Assembly (NCBI RefSeq): GCF_000948975.2
Contig: NZ_CP059735.1
Span: 3,038,001 to 3,102,000 of the forward strand
DNA length: 64,000 nucleotides
Reading direction: 5' to 3'
From: Thalassomonas actiniarum
GTDB taxonomy: Bacteria; Pseudomonadota; Gammaproteobacteria; Enterobacterales; Alteromonadaceae
In this document: piece after piece, positions 58,256 through 64,000 of the stretch
Numbering within the stretch: the stretch's first letter is position 1
Layout: each line of letters starts with the position of its first letter
Translations under genes and position numbers: made by a program
Notes under the pieces: generated by a model
Seen by the model: only the letters and a program-made list of their open reading frames with translations
The model's database searches: none
What the model was told of the DNA's origin: nothing

Positions 58256-58935
58256 GGTTTGACTTTCGGGACAATCAAAAAATCATCATTATGGCCTGGC
58301 GGCAGCGGCGGGTTTTGATAAATCACCCCGACACCGTCGACTGTCGTGATGCTGTAGGTATTGTCATTGGTGGCTATTGAGCCAAAAGTGCCGCCGGCGC
58401 CCTGGGTGATCACCACGGGAAAGCTGTGGTTGTTCTGCTCGATATTGCCTTCGAAGGTATAGTCGCCGTTTTTCTCCAGCCCTTCTTTAGTTACCGTAAC
58501 TTCTACGGTAGTGCCGTCGGGTAAGGGCAGTGACACGGTATCGCCGACACTGATCTCTGCATGCAGGCTGTCATTAAAGGAAATGGTTTGATAAGGGGTA
58601 TCGGCAAATGTGGTTGGCACCCTGGCCAGCTCCTGCTTATTAACCTGCCAGGCCGAAATTTCGGCAGCGTCTTCAGGCGCAATGTTTTCACCTTGCAGCG
58701 AGAGCTGCTCAGGTTTAAGCGGTTTTATCGTGGTGCGGGACGGCGGCGAGGGCAGTGGCTTGAGTGTTGCCGGGAGTGGGGCAGAAATACTTTGCTCAGG
58801 CTGTTTTTGCTTTTCTTGTTGTTGACCGAGTTGCTGAACCTGGTGCTTATTCGCGGTAAACGGCTGGAAATATATCAGCAGCAATATACTTGCTGCTACG
58901 GCCAAAACGAAAAAAAGCCCCTTGTTGTTTTTCAT
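58252..58935 (-). CDS. Membrane-anchored protein resembling a metalloprotease prodomain
   Basis: A 227-residue protein with an N-terminal helix (about 7-24, LFFVLAVAASILLLIYFQPF), a Gln/Pro-rich linker (about 30-80) and a C-terminal domain of about 130 residues. The domain's FNDSLHAEISVGDTVSLPLP, then GDYTFEGNIEQN and AGGTFGSIATNDNTYSIT resemble the N-terminal prodomain found fused to reprolysin-type metalloproteases of marine bacteria, as I recall that family. The M12-type protease upstream (59048-60460) lacks such a region, so this gene may supply it in trans as chaperone or inhibitor. A MITE inserted exactly at its stop codon without changing the protein. Confidence 0.6.
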   Translation of the reverse strand: MKNNKGLFFVLAVAASILLLIYFQPFTANKHQVQQLGQQQEKQKQPEQSISAPLPATLKPLPSPPSRTTIKPLKPEQLSLQGENIAPEDAAEISAWQVNKQELARVPTTFADTPYQTISFNDSLHAEISVGDTVSLPLPDGTTVEVTVTKEGLEKNGDYTFEGNIEQNNHSFPVVITQGAGGTFGSIATNDNTYSITTVDGVGVIYQNPPLPPGHNDDFLIVPKVKP

Positions 58936-58981
58936 CGTTAATCTTTTACCTTATGCCTTTTTTACCTAATGAAGTAAAGAA

Positions 58982-59019
58982 AGCGCCAATATCACGCCCT
59001 TAGGCTCGATATTGGCGCT
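58982..59019 (-). terminator. Hairpin between the metalloprotease and its prodomain-like partner
   Basis: A 12-bp perfect stem (AGCGCCAATATC 58982-58993 with GATATTGGCGCT 59008-59019). On the minus strand a T-rich CTTTCTTTACTTC follows. It may partly terminate the protease transcript, giving less of the downstream gene product. Confidence 0.55.
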
Positions 59020-59047
59020 GCTTACTTGCTGATGGCGTCATGCCGGT

Positions 59048-60460
59048 TTAACCGTTTAAAGCATCCTGATAAGCCTGGTAGGCATCTGCAACCACTTGTT
59101 TTTGTGCTGCTACGGCTGCTTTGGCTTGCTCGAAAGCTGCCTGGGACTGCTCGTAACTGTCTTTGGCACTGTTGTATGCGTCAAGCAGGGCATTAAGCTC
59201 TTCTGCCGATGCGCTCACTTCAAGCACTTTAGCGTTGTAACTGTCTACCTTGCTTATGGCGGCATTGTATAAGTTTTGCTGCTGCGCCGTGGTCAGGTTG
59301 CTGCCGGCATTATAATCATTGATTGCCTGCATCGCCTGCTGGTAAAGGCTGTTGAGCTGGGTCAGCTGGCGCTGGTAACTGTTATAAGCCTTGTTATAAG
59401 CACGTCTGGCCTGTTTATAGGCTGTGCGGGCGGTATTTTGCTCGGTTTTCAGCGCTTTGCGCTCGGCTTTTAGCCCGGCCAGTTTTTCCTTGGCATCAAG
59501 CCAGGCTTGTTTGGCCTCATCGGGATCGTCTAACGGCTGGGTTTCTTCCGGGGTTTCTCCGTCGGTTGAGCCGTCAGTGCCGTCGTTGGGATCTGTGATC
59601 ACGGTGGCGGTATAGGCGGCAATTTGCGGCGCGGCAACCCCTAAGGCATGTACGGCATCGGCGCCGTTGGCTTCATTGCGGTCGATACCGCAGGCAGAGC
59701 CGAAACAATCTAAATCCGGGCTGGAAAAGTTATAGACCTTTTGGCTATTGCTGCCAAAGAGCCAGGCATAACCCATGATAGTGGCAAAGTTGTCGGACTC
59801 GCCGTAACCCCAGGCCCAGGGGAAAGTGCCGCCTTCGCTGTCTTGCAGTGAAGAGTGGGTCAGTCCCATATTATGGCCTAATTCATGGCTGGTCACCCAG
59901 TCGCCGCAGGGACCGTCCATGCCGATCACGCCCATGCCGGTTTCACGCCACAACGGGTTGCTGAAATCGCCGTTGGTGCCGTAGCCGCCGATCCAGGCGA
60001 TACCGCAAACATTGTTATGGCTGTTGGCATAAGGGCGCATCAGTAAAACTAAATCTGCGCCGTATTGTTCGCGCAAATCATCGACCTGGCTAAAGGCTTC
60101 GCCGCGGTTACACACTCCCTGGGTTTGCAAAGCGGTAAAGTCACAGGTGAGGTCGGTCAGCGCCTGCTCAGGCGAAACCGAGTCGCTGTAATCGACATGT
60201 TGCTGGTGCACCAGGCGTAATTCGATATCCAGGTTACTGTCGGCGTAGACTTTATTGGAAACGCTGATGATCTGGTTTAAGCGGGTTTCAACGCTGTCGC
60301 CATATTGTGCTTCGACCCCGTCGGTATAAAGGGCCATAACATCTAAGGTAGTCGTGGCGAAAGCATTCGCACTAAAAGTAAAAGCAGCGGCAATACCGGC
60401 GGCCTTTATCAGGGGATTACCACAGCTTGTTAGCTGTTTGTGAGCGGGGTGATTTCCCAT
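59048..60460 (-). CDS. Secreted M12-type (reprolysin-like) zinc metalloprotease with coiled-coil tail
   Basis: A 470-residue exported protease. The signal peptide (about 1-36, ending ANAFA) leads directly into the catalytic domain, which begins TTLDVMALYTDGVEAQYG. The zinc site is HELGHNMGLTH (192-202), with a Met-turn at IMGYAWL about 30 residues later, as in metzincins. No propeptide with a cysteine switch is present. Residues about 310-468 form an Ala/Gln/Lys-rich coiled coil, unusual as a tail for this family. The substrate is unknown; autoprocessing of the tail is possible. GGAGAATCCCTTT precedes the ATG. Confidence 0.85.
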   Translation of the reverse strand: MGNHPAHKQLTSCGNPLIKAAGIAAAFTFSANAFATTTLDVMALYTDGVEAQYGDSVETRLNQIISVSNKVYADSNLDIELRLVHQQHVDYSDSVSPEQALTDLTCDFTALQTQGVCNRGEAFSQVDDLREQYGADLVLLMRPYANSHNNVCGIAWIGGYGTNGDFSNPLWRETGMGVIGMDGPCGDWVTSHELGHNMGLTHSSLQDSEGGTFPWAWGYGESDNFATIMGYAWLFGSNSQKVYNFSSPDLDCFGSACGIDRNEANGADAVHALGVAAPQIAAYTATVITDPNDGTDGSTDGETPEETQPLDDPDEAKQAWLDAKEKLAGLKAERKALKTEQNTARTAYKQARRAYNKAYNSYQRQLTQLNSLYQQAMQAINDYNAGSNLTTAQQQNLYNAAISKVDSYNAKVLEVSASAEELNALLDAYNSAKDSYEQSQAAFEQAKAAVAAQKQVVADAYQAYQDALNG

Positions 60461-60813
60461 AAAGGGATTCTCCTAAACTTTACTTAACAACCACTCCGTG
60501 GTTATCCAATTGGCGCGCGTCCTTTAAAGTTTTAGGTGTCGGTGATAATTTTTCAGCAACATTCATATACTACTACATCAAATAACGCCTTAGCAAAAAG
60601 TATTTTTTCTTGGTGCATGTCAATAAATGACAATGGTTGCATGTGAACAGTATAGAAGAGAGGGCATTCGTAGCTGCCGAGTATGCTTGAATCCCCCATA
60701 AAACAGGGGGGCAGCTTTTGAAAGATTAAAGTTGCTTTTAACCAATAAGCCTTCGATACTTGCTTTTTGTGGGATTTCTCTCACATCAGAAAAAATAAAA
60801 TGGAATTTATCTT
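60461..60813. other. Divergent intergenic region, 353 bp
   Basis: Between the metalloprotease (minus) and the DUF6795-like gene (plus). A CCCCC/GGGGG hairpin around 60694-60712 is not followed by a clear T run. No gene or named site is visible. Confidence 0.4.
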
Positions 60814-61269
60814 ATGTTTGGTTTGTTGTTTAAATACACGATACATTTATGCCCCGAGGTTCAGGGACGGGTAACCTATGAAGGCAAACCTATTGCTGAT
60901 CTAGAAGTGTCCCGCAGCCTGACTTACTCAGACGAAGATGAAGAAATTGATACCACTATTACCGACAATAATGGCTGTTTTTCATTTCCCGAAGCCAAGA
61001 TGAAGTCACGACTGCCAGGTTCTATTTTCCATGTACCGGTTATTCGACAAGTACTATATCTTAGCTATCAAGATCAAACCTATGTGCTTTGGTATGCGAC
61101 TCAATGGCAGATCAAACCATGCACCGCTTACACTCGAATGCTTAAGGAGCTTAAAGCTGAATTGACCCAGCCTGAGATCCGACATGATTTTGACAATCTT
61201 GATGAACCCGAACGACCTCATGTAACGTCCAGTATATGCCGTTGGGATACTATAACTAAAGTATTTTAA
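60814..61269 (+). CDS. DUF6795-like protein with carboxypeptidase-regulatory-like fold
   Basis: A 151-residue protein with a beta-sandwich pattern, QGRVTYEGKPIADLEVSRSL...TTITDNNGCFSFPEA, typical of carboxypeptidase-regulatory-like domains and of DUF6795 proteins. DUF6795 genes are often found next to class 3 lipase genes in marine gammaproteobacteria, which is the arrangement here; that pairing is from memory. No signal peptide is obvious. One possible role is an immunity or adaptor protein for the lipase, but this is inference. The lipase starts 26 nt downstream. Confidence 0.6.
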   Translation: MFGLLFKYTIHLCPEVQGRVTYEGKPIADLEVSRSLTYSDEDEEIDTTITDNNGCFSFPEAKMKSRLPGSIFHVPVIRQVLYLSYQDQTYVLWYATQWQIKPCTAYTRMLKELKAELTQPEIRHDFDNLDEPERPHVTSSICRWDTITKVF

Positions 61270-61295
61270 ATACAGGTTATTAAAAGGATTTAATT

Positions 61296-62447
61296 ATGGC
61301 GACATTAACTCCTATTTTAGCTGTAGAACTTGCAAAAATGGCGTACGCTATCCAAAAACCTTTAAGTGGTGGTATTTATAGAGTTGAGCCTACTCAAATG
61401 ATTAACAGGCACTTCTCCTTTGATCTTACTCATGGCCCCCTAAAAGGGATCTCAGGCGGGGCTATGGCCCATTACCAGCAAAAGAGCACGGGATTTGCTT
61501 TGATAGGTAATGGGAAAGGAGAGTTTTTTAATTAAGATATTGTTATTGCTTTTCGGGGAACTGTATCCTGTAGTGATATTTCCACCGATGTCCGCGCCAC
61601 CGGCAGTGTCGGCGATAATGGTTCAACCGTACACGCCGGTTTTAATACCCTGTTTCATACCATGAAAGATGAGCTGCAAGCTTATTTCAATCATGTCAGA
61701 GAGATAAGTACCATTCATTGTGTTGGCCATAGTCTGGGCGGGGCATTAGCATCGTTAGCCGCAGACTGGTTTAAGCACAACTTTAGCCATGACATCAAAT
61801 TATATACTTTCGGTGCTCCTAAAGTGGGTTATAGCAACTTTGCCCTGAAAACCACCAATACCCTGGCGCAGGAGAATATTTACCGTTGCAGCAATGGCTC
61901 AGATCCTATCCCTATGGTGCCGGTATGGCCTTTTGTGCACGCGCCGTATAACGGTTATGAATACAGTCTGGCTGGCGGTGCCATTATTAACCCCTTAGCC
62001 CATACGCTGAAAAGATATATTAAAAATGCCGAAAGTGAAAATTGGGATAACTTTTCGAAGAAACGCGCTTTTAACAGTTATAACCGGGTCAGGTTGAAGC
62101 CTGAGAACAGCTGGCAGGCAAGTCCTACCGTTTATTGGTTTATCCGTTTAAGCGAAGCCTTAGTTACCTTGCTGCGGGACGTGCGTGCCGGTTTACTTAA
62201 TTCTATACAAAACGGTATTGCCAACGGGTTGAACCTGTATGATCAAATTGCCATGGTGCTGGCACAAGTGAGCTTTGCTACGCCGAGTTTTAATGGCCAG
62301 CTGGCCGGGCTGCTGTCGCATATGCTGGTATTTTCGGGGTTAAAAGCGGTGGAAATTGGCGAACTCAGTTATGAATTTATCCGTTGGGTATTTGAGAAAA
62401 CCCTGGCGGTACTGAATCGGGTAGCCAGACAAGCCCTGTCGCTTTAA
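61296..62447 (+). pseudogene. Class 3 lipase gene broken by one in-frame stop
   Basis: The first 79 codons (MATLTPILAVELAKMAYAIQ...) end at TAA 61533-61535. The same frame then continues without a shift through DIVIAFRGT, the oxyanion segment of class 3 lipases, and the nucleophile motif GHSLGG, to a normal stop at 62447, for 383 codons in all. Only that codon is wrong, so this is a recent nonsense mutation or a sequencing error. A re-start at ATG 61662 would lack the oxyanion part. Class 3 lipases paired with DUF6795 can be contact-dependent toxins. AAAAGGATTT precedes the ATG. Confidence 0.75.
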
Positions 62448-63313
62448 CCCTCGGTATTGCTCGTGAGCTGCAACCACCACTGGCTGTCAGGGTTTGCAGT
62501 ACCATGAGGCAGCTGATTATTTTCCAGCATCAATATTTTACGCTTGTGTAACTGGCTGCGTTTAATGTCTTTTGAGTGATATTTCAAAAAAAGTGCTCTT
62601 AACGAACCATCTTCTATGGTATGCCTTAACCCCAGTTCAATGCGTTTTGCCAGGCGGCGATTGTCCTTAGCGACAAAATAATAAACCGGGTAGGGGTAAT
62701 ATAATGCCAGTGTTTCTTCGATAACGATATTGTTATAACGTTGGCCTGACTCTGCGCTTTCATGCCAGATCTCATTAATGCCGCGGGGAAAATAATCAAA
62801 GCGCTTGGCATCTAGCATGGCAAACAGGTTTTGATATAAAGGGTTGGTGATGATCTTAAGGTAGTTATCTTTAAGAATGGTTGTGTCGCCCCAATGTGTA
62901 CCGAAACCGCCGATAAAATCACTGGTAAGTTGTCCGAGATTTTCAATTCCGGCAAAATCCGCCTGCCTGTCTTTATGTACCAGTAATATCCGGTAGCCGA
63001 GAATACCTTGTAAAATGGGATATTTAATAGCCCGAAACTTTTGCTCCCGGGCCAGGTTGGTGGCCAAAAAAGCGACATCTATCCGGCCGTTTTCCAGCGA
63101 TAACTCGCCGCGGCCATGGCTCATTGTCGTAGCTACCGCTTGTAAAATGGCAGGGCCAAACTCTTCCCGGGTGACGTGCAGCACCCGTTCAAGCAGTTCT
63201 ATGCGGTAGTCATACCTGGCATCGCTTTGGAAATAGCGCAACACCTGAGGCGACTCGGCCCATGCGGCGTATGAGCTTAAAACAAACAATAGAATTCCGG
63301 CAAAGACTTTCAT
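62444..63313 (-). CDS. Exported solute-binding-like protein, unknown ligand
   Basis: A 289-residue protein with a signal peptide (MKVFAGILLFVLSSYAAWAE). The fold is of the type II binding-protein style (LLERVLHVTREEFG, GRIDVAFLATN, IGGFGTHWGDTTILKDNYL, FDYFPRGINEIWHE), but without the GxxPPF motif of the copies at 17954 and 25904. No transporter partner. ATG 63313 is preferred over TTG 63319; AAAGGTGACTT is upstream. Its last four bases overlap the end of the lipase gene on the other strand. Confidence 0.7.
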   Translation of the reverse strand: MKVFAGILLFVLSSYAAWAESPQVLRYFQSDARYDYRIELLERVLHVTREEFGPAILQAVATTMSHGRGELSLENGRIDVAFLATNLAREQKFRAIKYPILQGILGYRILLVHKDRQADFAGIENLGQLTSDFIGGFGTHWGDTTILKDNYLKIITNPLYQNLFAMLDAKRFDYFPRGINEIWHESAESGQRYNNIVIEETLALYYPYPVYYFVAKDNRRLAKRIELGLRHTIEDGSLRALFLKYHSKDIKRSQLHKRKILMLENNQLPHGTANPDSQWWLQLTSNTEG

Positions 63314-63887
63314 AAACAAGTCACCTTTGCAGGATACAACACTTTAACAACCTGTTTCCTCATTCTGGTGTATTTTCCGCCAGACCCGGTTAAATCAATA
63401 ACTTAACCTTTGTCGCATATTGGCAGGCGAATAGCAACAAAGCATTTATTACTTTTTGTAACTTGCGGGGATATATAACAAGGGTAGCTGCAAGCATAGA
63501 GGATATCTGGTGTAAATCCAGCAATTGCTCGGACAAAAAAGCCTGCGCAATAGCTGGAGTTGAAGCGGTTTTATCGCGGATTATTTCGCCGATACTGGCC
63601 CTTGGTTGTTCAGGTAAATTAAGTATCGTATTGACGGCTGGTTGATGTTGCTTCAGCCCTCGCTTTGGGCAGGCTGCCGGCAATAGTATAGTGACGGCAC
63701 TTTTTATGTTTATTGGCTCTGCTTGTGCTGAGTAGCTGGTGCTGATTTTTCAGCACGTAAAGATGGCTATATGATGTATGAAAGGTTCAACATGCGGGAG
63801 ATTACGCATTATATCGGACGGGTCATGGCATAGTTGAAGCTGTTATTACCGTTAACCCGTCCGCTGCTTGCTCTGTTTAAGCCTTAA
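63314..63887. other. Intergenic region without recognised content
   Basis: About 574 bp. An open frame on the minus strand (63390-63683) has biased, low-complexity hydrophobic ends and no ribosome site of note, so I leave it out. No hairpin or named site stood out. Confidence 0.4.
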
Positions 63888-64000
63888 TTAAGGTCGTTGC
63901 TTGCGGTTAAGCGCCCGCCAGCTGTCCTGCAGCTCCTCTATTTTTTCCCGGTAACCGATGACCTGATATTTGAGCCAATAGCACAGGTGCCTGATACCTT
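63888..64000 (-). CDS. 3' end of an unidentified gene running off the window
   Basis: The frame on the minus strand is open from the window edge to TAA at 63888-63890 and encodes 36 residues (GIRHLCYWLKYQVIGYREKI...ALNRKQRP). The last part looks helical. The rest of the gene lies outside, so no family can be assigned, and a chance open frame is possible. Confidence 0.4.
   Translation of the reverse strand, partial: GIRHLCYWLKYQVIGYREKIEELQDSWRALNRKQRP

Noticed and set aside
63390-63683. 97-codon open frame on the minus strand
   Set aside because: No ribosome site, no domain and composition like noncoding sequence.

Overview
The window looks like chromosome of a marine gammaproteobacterium of the Alteromonadales, most likely Colwelliaceae (Thalassomonas/Colwellia-like). 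This is an inference from gene families: many TonB-dependent receptors and secreted proteases, orphan periplasmic binding proteins, PilY1, a SLC45-type sugar MFS carrier and a norCB module. There is no rRNA or tRNA in the window to confirm it. Genes are mostly short operons or single genes on both strands, and several regions look accessory.

Region 1-11 kb: a decayed IS3-family transposase end, then yjdM, rsuA, a methyltransferase plus CHMI-like pair, a decayed S41 peptidase, a solitary pilY1, a small membrane protein, a secreted phospholipase A2-like protein and a tiny secreted four-cysteine protein. Region 11-18 kb: an RND efflux operon (adaptor, a small membrane ORF, permease) divergent from a ToxR/CadC-type membrane regulator that probably controls it. 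Region 18-22.5 kb: a nitric-oxide reductase locus (norQ, a small membrane protein, norC, norB) with two perfect FNR/NNR-type boxes and no norD. Region 22.5-29 kb: an exported chorismate mutase-cyclohexadienyl dehydratase fusion, radA, a DUF1330-like protein, an orphan binding protein and a chemoreceptor.

Region 29-40.5 kb: a secreted protein interrupted near its end by an amber codon, a LVIVD/GEVED secreted protein, a coiled-coil/YtkA-like protein translationally coupled to a di-haem peroxidase of the CcpA/MauG family, a sugar MFS carrier with a palindromic operator candidate, a P-domain subtilase without signal peptide, and a D-cysteine desulfhydrase-like enzyme. Region 40.7-51.3 kb: two TonB-dependent receptors, a YCII-like protein, a GGDEF enzyme, and a minus-strand cluster made of a Tat-exported carotenoid oxygenase, an ALO-like FAD oxidase and a receptor.

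Region 51.8-64 kb: an exported beta-rich protein, two alpha/beta hydrolases (one closely resembling animal MEST), a TIR-domain protein with a new-looking beta-rich C-terminal half, a secreted trypsin-like protease, and an M12-type metalloprotease whose apparent prodomain is encoded by a separate membrane-anchored gene. A 158-bp MITE sits exactly at the stop codon of that second gene. A DUF6795-like gene with a lipase gene broken by one in-frame stop, another binding protein and the 3' end of one more gene close the window.

The strongest candidates for something undescribed are the split metalloprotease/prodomain pair, the TIR plus beta-domain protein, and the periplasmic carotenoid-oxygenase/FAD-oxidase/receptor cluster. 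All functions are inferred from sequence patterns read by eye; no database search was run.
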